A program made the position numbers and the translations under genes. The notes beneath the pieces were generated by a model. That model saw nothing but the letters and a program-made list of their open reading frames with translations, was not told the DNA's origin and made no database searches. A stretch of 64,000 nucleotides of DNA from Brevibacterium sp. S22 (GTDB lineage: Bacteria; Actinomycetota; Actinomycetes; Actinomycetales; Brevibacteriaceae), in contig NZ_RHFG01000009.1 in NCBI RefSeq assembly GCF_004745485.1, positions 1-64,000 on the forward strand, read 5' to 3'. Positions 7,033-16,649 of this stretch are shown one piece after another; within the stretch, counting starts at the first letter, position 1, and every line of letters starts with the position of its first letter.

Positions 7033-8976
7033 CTAGTCGTCGCAGCAGTGGCCGCCGGATTCCGGTGCCGGGACGTCGAGGACGGGGGAGCGGTCGAAGA
7101 AGCCCTCGGGTCGCAGTTTGAATCCGACGGTGTCGACGGGCATGATCGGCCAATCCTCGACCCGCGGGAAGTGCGTGAGGCCGAAGCTGTGCCAGAGCAC
7201 GATGTCCTCACCGTCGACGCTGCGATCGGCCGCCGTCCATGCAGGCAGTCCGGCGCCGCCGGAGTGCTGGTTCGGGAAATCCCCGGTCGGATAGCGCTCG
7301 TCCTCGCGATACTGCGACACCCACAGCGCCTTCGACGCGAACGTCGCCCGCCGATGGATCGACGAGTCCTCGGCCGCGAGCAGCGTGGGCAGTCCCGTCG
7401 GGTGGAGCTTGTAGCCGACCGGTTCGCCGAGGCGGTTGGTCGAGTCCGGATTCGTCACCACCCAGGTCCGTGCCTTCGACTGATCCGCATCACGCTGAGC
7501 GGCCAGCTCGGTCGGCAGCACCGTCCTTGAGCGGGAGAAAGCATTGCCGCGCGGGTTGCTCTCCGAGACCGGCAGCCGTACGACGTCCTCCTCCTCGACC
7601 CGGCACCGACCGCCGTCGAGGGCGAAATCGAGACGGGCCCCGAAGAGGTGCTGGTGGAACGGGGCGCCGAGGCCCGGAGCGATCTCCGAGGCGAAGTCGG
7701 TCGACCCGTTCGGCAGCGCCGAGGTGAAGACTACACCGGTCGCCTTCGCCTCGAACTCGATCGTGCCGTCGAGGTAGAGGTACCAGTAGAAGCCGTAGTC
7801 ATAGTTGCCGACCGTGGTGAAGAACGAGACGACGAAGCGGCGATTGCGCCTTGTGTAGGCCACCCCCGACCACAGGTCGGAGTGCTTGGCCAGGATCGAG
7901 GCGTCCTCCTCGTGCATGCAGATGCCGTTCTTGATCTGCCGGGGCTCGCCGAGGTTGTTGACCACCCAGGGGGAGAGATATGTGATGTCGCCGAGGCAGT
8001 CACACCCGAGCTCGAGCGAGTTCGCCCACTGCCCGACGAGGTATTCCCCGGTGTCGAAGTAGTTCTGCCACGACCGTACCGGGGAGGGGTCACCGTAGGG
8101 CACGACCATCTCTGCGATCGCCGCCCGGTCGAGGATTCTGCGGCGGCGCTCGCCGTCATCGAAGGCGATGTTGTGGAGCACGAGGCCCTCACGCATATCG
8201 AAGCCGACGTCGAGCGACCATTTCTCCCATTCGATGTGGTTGCCGTCGGTGAGGCTGAAGCTCGGGCCCTCGGGCTGGGTGATCTCGATCGGCTTCTGCG
8301 TGGTGCGCACCGGTCCCGTCAGCTCCGGGTCGGTGTAGTTGCCGTGTTCGGTCGGCACCGGCACGTCCTCGAGGTCGAGGATCTGATCGACCGTGCGGTT
8401 GGTGACGTCGACGTAGGCGACGAGACCGTCGATCGGGTGGGCCCAGGCCGAATCGGTCTCGTGCTGCTGGTGGAAGGCGAGCCCGCGCAGGATCCGGCGC
8501 CCCGATTCCTCGGGATACTCGAAGACTCCGGCCGACAGAGGTGCGACCCGGACCTCCTCGACGGGCAGCCCACGGCGCTTGAGGATCTCCTGCCACGTCG
8601 GATCGGCGGCGAGCACTGCCTCGACGATCTCGAACTCCTCCTCCATGACGGGGAACTCGCCGTCGAGGGTGGAGTCCACCTCGGTGACGGAATCGACGGT
8701 GCCGCGGGTGACCGAGACGACGATGTCGAGCGCCGTGCCGGCGGTCTTGTCGAGAACGAGAGCGCGGAACCGACGGTCGACGGCGTCCGCGGAACGCTCG
8801 GTCCTGCGGACGGGATCGAGCAGGCCGAGGTAGGCCATCCGGGCGGTGTCGGGGAAGTGGCCGGCCTCGCGCAGGGCCGCGGTGACGGCTGTGATCTCGG
8901 CTTCCGAGGCCAGCGTGAAGGGCGTGATCGTCGTGGGAGTCTCGGCAGTATCGACCGTGGGCGTGTGACAGGACAT
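7033..8976 (-). CDS. Copper-containing primary amine oxidase
   Basis: 647-residue copper/topaquinone amine oxidase that converts a primary amine plus oxygen to aldehyde, ammonia and hydrogen peroxide. The cofactor motif NYDYGFYWY is present; the first Tyr (about residue 392) is the expected topaquinone precursor. A downstream HQH in [12 protein letters not shown] provides copper ligands. Length matches Arthrobacter phenylethylamine and histamine oxidases. The ATG at 8976 has AAAGGTG just upstream; an in-frame TTG at 8991 is less likely. There is no signal peptide, so a cytoplasmic enzyme is expected. Nearby FeaR-like regulator, permease and aldehyde dehydrogenase genes support a role in aromatic amine (tyramine/phenylethylamine) catabolism. 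Confidence 0.93.
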   Translation of the reverse strand: MSCHTPTVDTAETPTTITPFTLASEAEITAVTAALREAGHFPDTARMAYLGLLDPVRRTERSADAVDRRFRALVLDKTAGTALDIVVSVTRGTVDSVTEVDSTLDGEFPVMEEEFEIVEAVLAADPTWQEILKRRGLPVEEVRVAPLSAGVFEYPEESGRRILRGLAFHQQHETDSAWAHPIDGLVAYVDVTNRTVDQILDLEDVPVPTEHGNYTDPELTGPVRTTQKPIEITQPEGPSFSLTDGNHIEWEKWSLDVGFDMREGLVLHNIAFDDGERRRRILDRAAIAEMVVPYGDPSPVRSWQNYFDTGEYLVGQWANSLELGCDCLGDITYLSPWVVNNLGEPRQIKNGICMHEEDASILAKHSDLWSGVAYTRRNRRFVVSFFTTVGNYDYGFYWYLYLDGTIEFEAKATGVVFTSALPNGSTDFASEIAPGLGAPFHQHLFGARLDFALDGGRCRVEEEDVVRLPVSESNPRGNAFSRSRTVLPTELAAQRDADQSKARTWVVTNPDSTNRLGEPVGYKLHPTGLPTLLAAEDSSIHRRATFASKALWVSQYREDERYPTGDFPNQHSGGAGLPAWTAADRSVDGEDIVLWHSFGLTHFPRVEDWPIMPVDTVGFKLRPEGFFDRSPVLDVPAPESGGHCCDD

Positions 8977-9162
8977 GGTGCACCTTTGCAACGGAGTCTG
9001 TGATTCGGTTCACTTTAAACGCTACACTCGTAGAAAATAAAGTCAAGGGGTCATCGACGGACTTCGCGCCCCGCGAAGGTGCGATTTGCGACAATCAAGG
9101 CAACCCTGACACCGACCCTGACGCCGACAAAAACACAGACACCGACAGTGACCGGAGGAGCC

Positions 9163-9768
9163 ATGCCCAAGATCGTCGATCACGACCAGCGTCGCCGCGA
9201 CCTCGTGCTGGCGACTCGCCGGATCATCGTGCGACAGGGGCTCTCGGGGGCGACCATGCGCGATATTGCCGCCGAGGCGGGATTCGCCAATGGTGTCATC
9301 AAGACCTACTTCGGCGCGAAGTCCGATCTGCTCGCCGCGACCTACCTCGACGTGTTCGAGGCGACGAACCGCCGGGTGGAGACCTCCACCGTCGGTCTGC
9401 GCGGGATGGCGGCCCTGCGGGCCTTCGTCGGTGAGGTCCTGCCGGTCACCGAGGACACCCATGAGGAGGCGAGAGTGGTGCTGTCTTACCTCGCCGAGGT
9501 GGCTCAGAATCCCGATCATGCGCGCACGACCGCGGTGACCCTGGAGCTGTGGGAAGGGTGGATCGTCGCGTGGATGAGCGAGGCACGTGAGGACGGCACC
9601 CTCCGCACCGAAGTCGATATGGCCCGGGAGGCCGACGTCCTGCTCACGTATCTGCTCGGTGCGCAGACGATGGCGATCGTCGGCGGCCGGCGCTTCGACT
9701 TCGCCGGATTCCGTGCGCAGCTCGACTACGGACTCGGGCGGCTGGAGGCCGGAGCATCGAGTGCATGA
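9163..9768 (+). CDS. TetR family transcriptional regulator
   Basis: 201-residue TetR-type regulator divergent from the amine oxidase. The N-terminal helix-turn-helix contains GATMRDIAAEAGFANGV and the recognition stretch KTYFGAKSDLL. The start at 9163 has a GGAGGA ribosome site 5 bases upstream; the region before it consists of short CCGAC-type direct repeats rather than convincing protein. It likely controls the amine oxidase at 8976 and possibly the flanking genes. A short palindrome, ACCGAATGGTCGGT, just downstream of the gene may be one of its sites. Confidence 0.88.
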   Translation: MPKIVDHDQRRRDLVLATRRIIVRQGLSGATMRDIAAEAGFANGVIKTYFGAKSDLLAATYLDVFEATNRRVETSTVGLRGMAALRAFVGEVLPVTEDTHEEARVVLSYLAEVAQNPDHARTTAVTLELWEGWIVAWMSEAREDGTLRTEVDMAREADVLLTYLLGAQTMAIVGGRRFDFAGFRAQLDYGLGRLEAGASSA

Positions 9769-9800
9769 ACCTGAAGCAACGCGCCATGCCAGGGTAAGGA

Positions 9801-9814
9801 GACCGAATGGTCGG
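9801..9814. promoter_or_regulatory. Small palindrome upstream of the AraC gene
   Basis: Arms ACCGA and TCGGT are separated by four bases, and a similar partial site (GACCGCTCGGT) follows about 30 bases later. The position between a TetR gene and an AraC gene suggests regulator binding; there is no direct support. Confidence 0.35.
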
Positions 9815-9919
9815 TAAATCCTCAGTTGGTCGTGACTGACCGCTCGGTTGGGGATAGAGTGGCCGCACGGTGATCGTCGGCGCAGGGGTCGACGGTCAAG
9901 GGAATCGCTAAGGACGTTC

Positions 9920-10867
9920 ATGTTGCTTGAAGGGACCGCCTCGGACTTCGACGGCTGGCAGAGCCTGGTCTCGGACTCCTTCGTTCCGCTCGACACCGAA
10001 CCCCAGCGTCGAGGCGGCTTCACCGGACGCATCAGCGCCCGCGACTACGACGCGGTCGTGATGTCGCACATCAGAGCCGATCCGCACGCGGTGCTGCGCA
10101 CGCCGGGGCTCATCTCCCGCAGTGATGCTGTGCATGCCGGTGACGACTACTTCAAGGTCTCCCTCCAGCTCGAGGGTCACGGGATGCTCATCCAGGACGG
10201 TCGCGAGATGGCGCTCGCCCCGGGGTCGCTGGCCATCTACGACACCTCGCGGCCGTACACACTCAGCTTCGACTCCGACTTCTCCTCCTATGTGATGATG
10301 TTCCCGCGCTCGCGGGTGACGATGCCCGTCGACATCGTCAGTCAACTCACCGCCACGCCCATCGGTGCCGACCACCGCCTCGGCGCCGTGGCTGCTCAGG
10401 TCATCTCGCAGGCGGGGGCGATGCTGCCGACGCTCAGCCGATCGGTCGGAGTGCGGCTGGCCGGCAATGTCGTCGACCTGCTCACCACCGTCATGGCCGA
10501 CGAACTCTGCGGCTCGGGTGTGCCGGAGGAGAAGCAGGTCCTGCGCGCCGAGATCATCGACCACATCGAATCGAACCTCGCTGATCCGCAGCTCTCACCT
10601 TCGACCATCGCGGCCGCCCACTTCATGTCGGTGCGCACCCTCCACCAGGTGTTCGAAGGCTCGGGGGAGTCGGTGTCCGGGGAGATCCGCCGCCGTCGGG
10701 TCGAGAGATGCCGCCAGGACCTCGCCGACCCGCTGCAGAAGCAGGTGCCCGTGGCCGCCATCGGCGCCCGTTGGGGACTCGGCGACCCGGCGCACTTCTC
10801 GCGCCTCTTCCGCAGCGTCGCTGGGCAGCCGCCTGCCGGATTCCGCCGGAGCGCCCTGCGCGACTGA
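9920..10867 (+). CDS. AraC family regulator, FeaR-like
   Basis: 315-residue activator with an N-terminal AraC-binding-type beta-barrel domain (about residues 20-200, including APGSLAIYDTSRPYTL) and a C-terminal AraC double helix-turn-helix (about residues 210-310, ending with GDPAHFSRLFRSVAGQPP). This architecture is shared with FeaR, the regulator of amine oxidase (tynA) and phenylacetaldehyde dehydrogenase (feaB) genes in enterobacteria. The ATG at 9920 has AAGGA upstream. It sits between the amine oxidase and the permease-aldehyde dehydrogenase pair, so it probably activates this block in response to an amine or its aldehyde. The ligand is inferred. Confidence 0.88.
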   Translation: MLLEGTASDFDGWQSLVSDSFVPLDTEPQRRGGFTGRISARDYDAVVMSHIRADPHAVLRTPGLISRSDAVHAGDDYFKVSLQLEGHGMLIQDGREMALAPGSLAIYDTSRPYTLSFDSDFSSYVMMFPRSRVTMPVDIVSQLTATPIGADHRLGAVAAQVISQAGAMLPTLSRSVGVRLAGNVVDLLTTVMADELCGSGVPEEKQVLRAEIIDHIESNLADPQLSPSTIAAAHFMSVRTLHQVFEGSGESVSGEIRRRRVERCRQDLADPLQKQVPVAAIGARWGLGDPAHFSRLFRSVAGQPPAGFRRSALRD

Positions 10868-10990
10868 GGGTGGTCCGCCGCGGGCGCGAGCAGCCGGCTG
10901 AATGAGGCGCGTGGACGGTCACCTGCGCCGATCGTCAAGAACTCCGCCTGCAAAGCCAAGACTCTGCACCTCTCGGTGATCCAGACTGGC

Positions 10991-11006
10991 AACAGTCATC
11001 ACTGTT
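10991..11006. promoter_or_regulatory. Inverted repeat just upstream of the permease start
   Basis: AACAGT and ACTGTT flank the four bases CATC. The repeat overlaps the leader immediately 5' of the permease ribosome site, a position where a regulator could block transcription or translation. Confidence 0.35.
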
Positions 11007-11017
11007 AGGTGGATCAC

Positions 11018-12550
11018 ATGAGCATTCTCAGTTCGGATTCGACCAATGGGGGTCGGAATCCCCGGGGCAAAGAGGCTCCGGCAACGACAGAACCCTCCAC
11101 GCATCCGGTCACTGCCGGTCTCGATTCCCGGCGGATCGGAGTGCCCGCGCTCGTCTTCATGATCATCGCCGCCTCGGCGCCGTTGACGGTCGTCGCCGGC
11201 GGAGTGCCGAGCAACTTCGCCGTCACCTCGCTGACGGGAATTCCACTCTCCTTCGTCGTCCTCGGCATCGTCCTCATCCTCTTCGCCATCGGCTATGCCG
11301 CGATGAGCAGGCACGTGCACAACGCCGGCGCCTTCTTCGCCTACATCTCCAAAGGGTTGGGCAAACCCGCGGGGATGGGCGCGGCCCTGACCGCGCTGGT
11401 GGCCTACAACGCGATGCAGATCGGCATCGCTGGGATGTTCGGCTTCGTCTTCTCCTCGTTCCTCGAAACCCTCACTGGGATCTCCCTGAGCTGGTGGGTC
11501 TGCGCTCTCATCGGCTGGGTCATTGTCGGCGTCATGGGCGTGTGCCGCGTCGACTTCTCCGCGAAGGTGCTCGGCATCGTCGTCGGTGCCGAATTCCTCG
11601 TCGTCATCGTCTTCGACCTCATCGGGATCGTCCACAGTCCCGAAGGCGTCACGGCCGATGGACTCATGGTCGATCAGCTCTTCGCCCCCGGCGTGGGTGC
11701 CGCACTCGCATTCTCGATCGCCGCGTTCATGGGGTTCGAATCCGGCGCCATCTACAACGAGGAGGTCAAGGATCCCCGGCGCACGGCGCGCCGGGCCACC
11801 GTCATCGCGGTGAGCATCATCGCCGTCTTCTACGCGATCTCCGCGTGGGCGATGGTCGTCGGTGAAGGGGCTTCGAACGTCATCGGTCGGTCTCAGGAGT
11901 TCGGTCCCGACCTCATGTTCGTCTTCCTCGGCGAGCACGCGCCCGTGTGGTTCGTCGACCTCGCCAATCTCCTCTTCCTCACCTCGCTCATCGCCGCACT
12001 CGTGGCCTTCCATAACATTGTCGCTCGCTACTTCTTCGCGCTCGGCCGCGACCGGGTCCTGCCCTCCGTGCTGGCGCGGACCTCGAAGCGGACCGGTGCA
12101 CCGGTCGCCGGATCGCTCACTCAGTCGGGGCTCGCGCTCGTCGTCATCCTCGTCTTCGCCGCGGTCGGCTCCGGCAGCGACGACCCGCTGTTCCCCGTCG
12201 TCACGCTCTTCACCTGGCTGACGAACATGGGCGCCTTCGGCCTCGTCCTCCTCATGGCGCTGACCGCTCTCGCCGTCATCGGGTTCCTCCGCACCAAGGC
12301 GGGCGAGTATTCGCTGTGGACACGTGCGATCGCCCCCGGCCTCTCGGCGATCGGGCTGTTCGCACTGTTCGTCTCCATCGTCCTCAACTTCAACGTCCTC
12401 ATCGGGCTCGACGGCATCAGCGTGCTGTCCTGGGTGCTGCCCGCAATCGTGCTCGTCCCGGGCCTCATCGGCACGATCTGGGCGATCATGCTGCGCTCGT
12501 CGAGATCGCAGCTCTATGCAGGAATCGGATCCGGTGGTTCCCTGGGATGA
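11018..12550 (+). CDS. APC family amino acid/amine permease
   Basis: 510-residue polytopic membrane protein of the amino acid-polyamine-organocation superfamily with about 12-14 hydrophobic helices. The first helix region (GVPALVFMIIAASAPLTVVAG) and the GFESGAIYNEEVKDPRRTARRA loop after the fifth to sixth helices are typical of APC transporters. I prefer the ATG at 11018 (AGGTGG 5 bases upstream) to the GTG at 11009. It is followed 81 bases later by an aldehyde dehydrogenase on the same strand and preceded by an FeaR-like regulator. The likely job is uptake of the amine or amino acid that the amine oxidase consumes. Confidence 0.87.
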   Translation: MSILSSDSTNGGRNPRGKEAPATTEPSTHPVTAGLDSRRIGVPALVFMIIAASAPLTVVAGGVPSNFAVTSLTGIPLSFVVLGIVLILFAIGYAAMSRHVHNAGAFFAYISKGLGKPAGMGAALTALVAYNAMQIGIAGMFGFVFSSFLETLTGISLSWWVCALIGWVIVGVMGVCRVDFSAKVLGIVVGAEFLVVIVFDLIGIVHSPEGVTADGLMVDQLFAPGVGAALAFSIAAFMGFESGAIYNEEVKDPRRTARRATVIAVSIIAVFYAISAWAMVVGEGASNVIGRSQEFGPDLMFVFLGEHAPVWFVDLANLLFLTSLIAALVAFHNIVARYFFALGRDRVLPSVLARTSKRTGAPVAGSLTQSGLALVVILVFAAVGSGSDDPLFPVVTLFTWLTNMGAFGLVLLMALTALAVIGFLRTKAGEYSLWTRAIAPGLSAIGLFALFVSIVLNFNVLIGLDGISVLSWVLPAIVLVPGLIGTIWAIMLRSSRSQLYAGIGSGGSLG

Positions 12551-12631
12551 GAACCCGCACTGATACCCGAACCGATCCGCGATGAGAACCCACCGACCCC
12601 ACAGTTCAGTCACCACCAGAGAAGGAGCATC

Positions 12632-14062
12632 ATGACCACCGACGCCACCACCACCGACCTGTCGACCACCGCGGGCCTCCTGTCCGCGATCGAGGATCCC
12701 GCGGGGCGCGAGATCCTCGATCCCGCTACCGGCGGGGTAGTCGGTCGCACCCGTGAAGGCGGTACTGCCGACATCGACTCAGCGGTCGCCTCGGCGAGGG
12801 AGGCCCAGGCTTCATGGGCTGCCCGCCCGATCGCCGAACGCAGCGACCTGCTGAACAAGGCCGCCGATGCTGTCGATGCCTCGGCCGAGGCGCTAGCCGA
12901 ACTGCTCTCCCGCGAGCATGGCAAACCGCTCAACGGGCCGAACGCCCGGTTCGAGGTCGGAGCCTGCTCGGCATGGCTGCGCGCGAACGCCGCCTTCGAG
13001 CTCGAGCCCGAAGTCGTTGTCGACGACGGAGAGACCCATGCCGAACTCCACTACCGTCCGGTCGGCGTCGTCGGGGCCGTCGGCCCCTGGAACTGGCCGA
13101 TGATGATCTCTGTGTGGCAGTTCGCCCCGTCTCTGAAGATGGGCAACACCGTCGTCCTCAAGCCCTCGGAATACACTCCGCTGTCGGTGCAGGCGCTCGT
13201 CGTCGTCATCAACCAGGTGCTCCCGGCCGACGTGCTGACCGTCGTGCCCGGCGACGGCTCTGTCGGTGCCGCGCTGACCAGCCACGACGGTGTCGACAAG
13301 ATCATGTTCACCGGTTCGACGAAGACCGGTCAGGCGATCATGCGCACCGCCGCGGACAAGCTCGCCCGAATTACCCTCGAACTCGGCGGCAACGACGCCG
13401 GCATCGTCCTCGAGGACGCCGACCCCAAGGCGATCGCCGGCGACCTGTTCTGGGGCGCGTTCATCAACACCGGCCAGACGTGCGCGGCGATGAAGCGCCT
13501 CTACGTCCCCGAATCCCTCTACGACCAGGTGTGCGAAGCCCTCGTCGAGGTGGCCGGGCAGTCCCCGATGGGCGTCGGACTCGAGGAGGAGAACGTTCTC
13601 GGACCGCTGCAGAACAAGCAGCAGTACGACATCGTCGCCCGCCTCGTCGAGGCAGCCAAGGATTCAGGCGCCCGCGTACTCATGGGAGGCGACCCGGCCG
13701 CCGGCCAGCCAGGCTACTTCTACCCGACGACGCTCATCGCCGATATCGACAACGACAATCCGCTCGTTGCCGAGGAGCAGTTCGGTCCGGCCCTGCCGAT
13801 CATTAAGTACACCGACCTCGAGCAGGCGATCGAATGGGCCAATGAACTCGAGGTGGGACTCGGCTCCTCGGTGTGGGGCACCGACCTCGACGCCTGCCGA
13901 AACGTCGCTGCCCGCCTTGAAGCGGGAACGACGTGGATCAACAAGCACGGGGCCGTCGACCCGCGGGTGCCCTTCGGCGGAGTGAAGAAGTCCGGCTTCG
14001 GCCTTGAGTTCGGGGTCGAGGGACTCAAACACGTGAGCGTGCCCCACGTGATCAGCTGGTAA
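12632..14062 (+). CDS. NAD(P)-dependent aldehyde dehydrogenase
   Basis: 476-residue aldehyde dehydrogenase. Visible landmarks are the cofactor/fold motif GAVGPWNWP, the general base Glu in LELGGND, and the nucleophilic Cys in NTGQTCAAMKRL. A GAAGGAG ribosome site precedes the ATG. It follows the permease and is the natural partner of the amine oxidase, oxidising the aldehyde (for example phenylacetaldehyde or 4-hydroxyphenylacetaldehyde) to the acid. The gene ends 15 bases before a palindromic repeat. The actual aldehyde is inferred from context. Confidence 0.92.
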   Translation: MTTDATTTDLSTTAGLLSAIEDPAGREILDPATGGVVGRTREGGTADIDSAVASAREAQASWAARPIAERSDLLNKAADAVDASAEALAELLSREHGKPLNGPNARFEVGACSAWLRANAAFELEPEVVVDDGETHAELHYRPVGVVGAVGPWNWPMMISVWQFAPSLKMGNTVVLKPSEYTPLSVQALVVVINQVLPADVLTVVPGDGSVGAALTSHDGVDKIMFTGSTKTGQAIMRTAADKLARITLELGGNDAGIVLEDADPKAIAGDLFWGAFINTGQTCAAMKRLYVPESLYDQVCEALVEVAGQSPMGVGLEEENVLGPLQNKQQYDIVARLVEAAKDSGARVLMGGDPAAGQPGYFYPTTLIADIDNDNPLVAEEQFGPALPIIKYTDLEQAIEWANELEVGLGSSVWGTDLDACRNVAARLEAGTTWINKHGAVDPRVPFGGVKKSGFGLEFGVEGLKHVSVPHVISW

Positions 14063-14076
14063 CCCTCCCCAAATTA

Positions 14077-14132
14077 CTACCTGACGGCGGCTCTGCAACC
14101 TGGCGCCAAGTTGCAGAGCCGCCGTCAGGTAG
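14077..14132. repeat. 56-bp palindromic repeat, copy 4 (contains a gene's stop codon)
   Basis: Hairpin between the convergent aldehyde dehydrogenase and TetR genes. Inner arms read GCTCTGCAAC and GTTGCAGAGC, perfectly paired, whereas copies 2 and 6 use GCTCAGCAAC/GTTGCTGAGC. Its right end encodes the last two codons and the TGA stop of the TetR gene at 14125. Confidence 0.92.
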
Positions 14133-14736
14133 CAGGGGCGAGAATCGCCTGAATCGCCGGGGCCACGATGGCCACGATCTCCTCGGCGTCGGCCTCTGCC
14201 AGCGTGGGAACCCCGATGACGTCACGGCCGGTGATGAGTCCGACGAGCATCGATGATGCCAGAGCGGCCCGAACTTCGGCATCCGCCTCGGCGCGTTCGC
14301 GTGCTCCGACAAGAAGGCGGGACTGTGTGAAGTCGGCGAGCTGAGCGCGCGCACTCTCGTTGACGATCGCCCCTCGCAGCATCGCCAACAGCGGCTGGGC
14401 CTCCTCGGGTTCGGACTCCCACGCAGCCAAAAACGCCCTGACCACGCGCTCGCCGAGGTGCTCCCTGGGTCCCCGAAAAGCCGTGTCGAACCGCTCGAGC
14501 GCCGAAGCCGGGACTGCCATCACGGCAGCGAAGAGCTCCTCCTTGTTCCGGAAGAACTGCATCACCTGGGAGGGGTCGACCCCGGCATCCGCGGCGACGC
14601 TGCGGATGGTCGTGGCGGTGAAACCCTTGACCGCGAACTGCGCACGAGCAGCAGATAGAACGGCCTCACGGGTGCTTCCGCTCCCGGGCCGTCGGCCGCG
14701 CTTGGCCCTCGAGGTGGATGAATCAGACTCACTCAT
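14125..14736 (-). CDS. TetR family transcriptional regulator
   Basis: 203-residue TetR-type repressor with N-terminal helix-turn-helix (LSAARAQFAVKGFTATTIRS, then DPSQVMQFF as recognition helix) and a C-terminal domain of the common TetR_C type. The first residues are basic and Ser-rich (SRAKRGRRPGSG). Its final Ala-Thr and stop codon lie inside a palindromic repeat. It is divergent from the CocE/NonD hydrolase at 14860, with a clean 16-bp palindrome between them, so it most likely represses that hydrolase and itself. Confidence 0.88.
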   Translation of the reverse strand: MSESDSSTSRAKRGRRPGSGSTREAVLSAARAQFAVKGFTATTIRSVAADAGVDPSQVMQFFRNKEELFAAVMAVPASALERFDTAFRGPREHLGERVVRAFLAAWESEPEEAQPLLAMLRGAIVNESARAQLADFTQSRLLVGARERAEADAEVRAALASSMLVGLITGRDVIGVPTLAEADAEEIVAIVAPAIQAILAPAT

Positions 14737-14766
14737 GCCCCCAGTCTAGTGTGCCCAGAAACACAT

Positions 14767-14782
14767 CTCAACACTTGTTGAG
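14767..14782. promoter_or_regulatory. Palindromic operator between tetR and the CocE-type hydrolase
   Basis: CTCAACA and TGTTGAG form perfect arms around a central CT, 31 bases upstream of the tetR ATG and 78 bases upstream of the hydrolase ATG. The size fits a TetR dimer site. Confidence 0.7.
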
Positions 14783-14859
14783 TTTCGACGACGCCGAGCG
14801 TAGGCTGACTGCGAAGCACGGAACAATCCGTGGATTCGACGAAACTCGAGGAGCCTGTC

Positions 14860-16596
14860 ATGACCGATGACCGGAAGACCTATATCCCCTCCGCCCCGCT
14901 GCCGGAAGCGCGCACCGGAGTCCTCACCCCGTATGACCCCGGCACTCGCGTGCTCGAAGCCGGGTTCCGGATCGCACCGCAGTTCCGTGAGCTGCCCGTC
15001 GACATCGTCTTCGAGAAGGACACCCCGGTGACGCTGCGCGACGGCACCACCGTCCACGTCGACATCTTCCGTCCCGCGGATGCCGAGGAGGTCCCCGCCA
15101 TCGTCGCCTGGAGTCCCTATGGGAAGGCTCAGGGCACCTCGGCGAGCGTGATGGGCGTGTTCGGACTCGTCGGACTCGACAACGGCATCGTCTCCGGACT
15201 CGAGAAGTTCGAAGGACCCGATCCCGCCTACTGGTGCGCCCACGGCTACGCCATCGTCAATCCCGATATCCGCGGCGTCGTCGACTCCGACGGCGACAGC
15301 GTCCTCTGGGATCGCCAGGAGGGCCGCGACTGCGCCGACGTCATCGAATGGGTGGCCGAGCAGGAGTGGTGCACCGGCAAGATCGGAATGTCCGGGACCT
15401 CGTACCTCGCCGTCTCACAGTGGTTCACCGCCGCCGAGGCGCCCGCGCACCTGGCCGCGATCAACCCCTGGGAGGGTGTCTCGGACGTCTACCGCGACGT
15501 CGTCATGCGCGGCGGCATGCCCGACACCGGCTTCGCCCGGCAGCTGCAGGAAGGCAGCTTCTTCGGCCGGAATCGGAAGGAAGACATCCTCGCCGAGGTG
15601 GATGCGCACCCGCTCATGGACGAACTGTGGGAGGACAAGATCCCCGACTTCGCGTCGATCACCGTGCCCGCCTACGTCGTGGCCAGCTACTCGAACACCC
15701 TCCACACTGCCGGGACCTTCCGCGGCTGGCGGCGCATCGCCTCGGAGGAGAAGTGGCTGCGCATCCACAACAGCCAGGAATGGCCCGACTACTACGACGA
15801 GGCCAACGTCGAGGACCTGCGCCGCTTCTTCGACCACTACCTCCTCGGCGTCGACAACGACTGGCCAGAGACCCCGCGCGTGCGGTATTCGACGCTCGAC
15901 CTCGAGGGCGGGGACCGCACACACATCCCCGCCACCGAATTCCCACCGGCCGCCTCGGTGAGCACGAAGTTCTACCTCGAGGCGAACTCCAGGACCCTGA
16001 TGACACAGGCTCCCGAGACCGGCGCCGAGGCGGTCTACGACGTCGACGCCAACCCCGATGCGGTGTCCTTCATCGCGAACTTCGATAACGAGACCACACT
16101 CGTCGGCTACCCGAAGGCCCACCTGTGGGTGGAGGCTCGGGGAGCTGCGGACATGGACCTCTTCGTCCTCGTCCAGAAGCTCGACTCCCAGGGCACACCC
16201 CTGCAGGCCTTCACCGTGCCCAATCACAACGCGCGCATTCACGACGTCACCGACCACGGTGCGACGATCCTGCGCTACAAGGGCTCCGACGGCAGGCTCC
16301 GGGTGTCGATGCGCCACCTCGACGAGGCATTGACCACCGAGGATGTGCCCGCACACACCTTCGACCGCGTCGAAAAACTGGGCCCCGGCGAGGTCGTCGA
16401 GATCGACATCGACCTGTTGCCGATCGGGCTGACCCTCCACCGCGGCGAGCAGCTGCGCTTCGTCGTCAGCTCACGCAATCTGCTCGGCACGATGATGCCG
16501 GGCATCCGCGAATACGTCGGAGACAACGCCGGAACTCACGTCATCCACACCGGTGGCGAGTATGCGTCCTACCTCCAGCTGCCGGTGCTCGGCTGA
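14860..16596 (+). CDS. CocE/NonD family hydrolase (X-Pro dipeptidyl-peptidase-like)
   Basis: 578-residue serine hydrolase of the S15/CocE group: an alpha/beta-hydrolase core followed by a C-terminal jelly-roll domain. The nucleophile motif is GMSGTSYLA, and the oxyanion-forming region AIVAWSPYGKAQG lies earlier, as expected. Family members hydrolyse esters (cocaine esterase), acylated antibiotics or X-Pro peptides. The ATG at 14860 has GAGGAG 7 bases upstream and gives the start MTDDRKTY. No signal peptide is visible, so it is probably cytoplasmic. It is followed by an aldo/keto reductase in the same direction and is probably repressed by the divergent TetR. Confidence 0.87.
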   Translation: MTDDRKTYIPSAPLPEARTGVLTPYDPGTRVLEAGFRIAPQFRELPVDIVFEKDTPVTLRDGTTVHVDIFRPADAEEVPAIVAWSPYGKAQGTSASVMGVFGLVGLDNGIVSGLEKFEGPDPAYWCAHGYAIVNPDIRGVVDSDGDSVLWDRQEGRDCADVIEWVAEQEWCTGKIGMSGTSYLAVSQWFTAAEAPAHLAAINPWEGVSDVYRDVVMRGGMPDTGFARQLQEGSFFGRNRKEDILAEVDAHPLMDELWEDKIPDFASITVPAYVVASYSNTLHTAGTFRGWRRIASEEKWLRIHNSQEWPDYYDEANVEDLRRFFDHYLLGVDNDWPETPRVRYSTLDLEGGDRTHIPATEFPPAASVSTKFYLEANSRTLMTQAPETGAEAVYDVDANPDAVSFIANFDNETTLVGYPKAHLWVEARGAADMDLFVLVQKLDSQGTPLQAFTVPNHNARIHDVTDHGATILRYKGSDGRLRVSMRHLDEALTTEDVPAHTFDRVEKLGPGEVVEIDIDLLPIGLTLHRGEQLRFVVSSRNLLGTMMPGIREYVGDNAGTHVIHTGGEYASYLQLPVLG

Positions 16597-16649
16597 CCGG
16601 CAGTCCCTTCCCCACCTGACGACACACCTCCACCGATCTAGGAGAACCC

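Noticed and set aside
10919-12616. A 565-codon open frame on the minus strand opposite the amino acid permease
   Set aside because: The implied protein is a low-complexity Glu/Asp/Arg-rich chain typical of the complement of a GC-rich hydrophobic gene, without ribosome site or domains. The plus-strand permease is clear.
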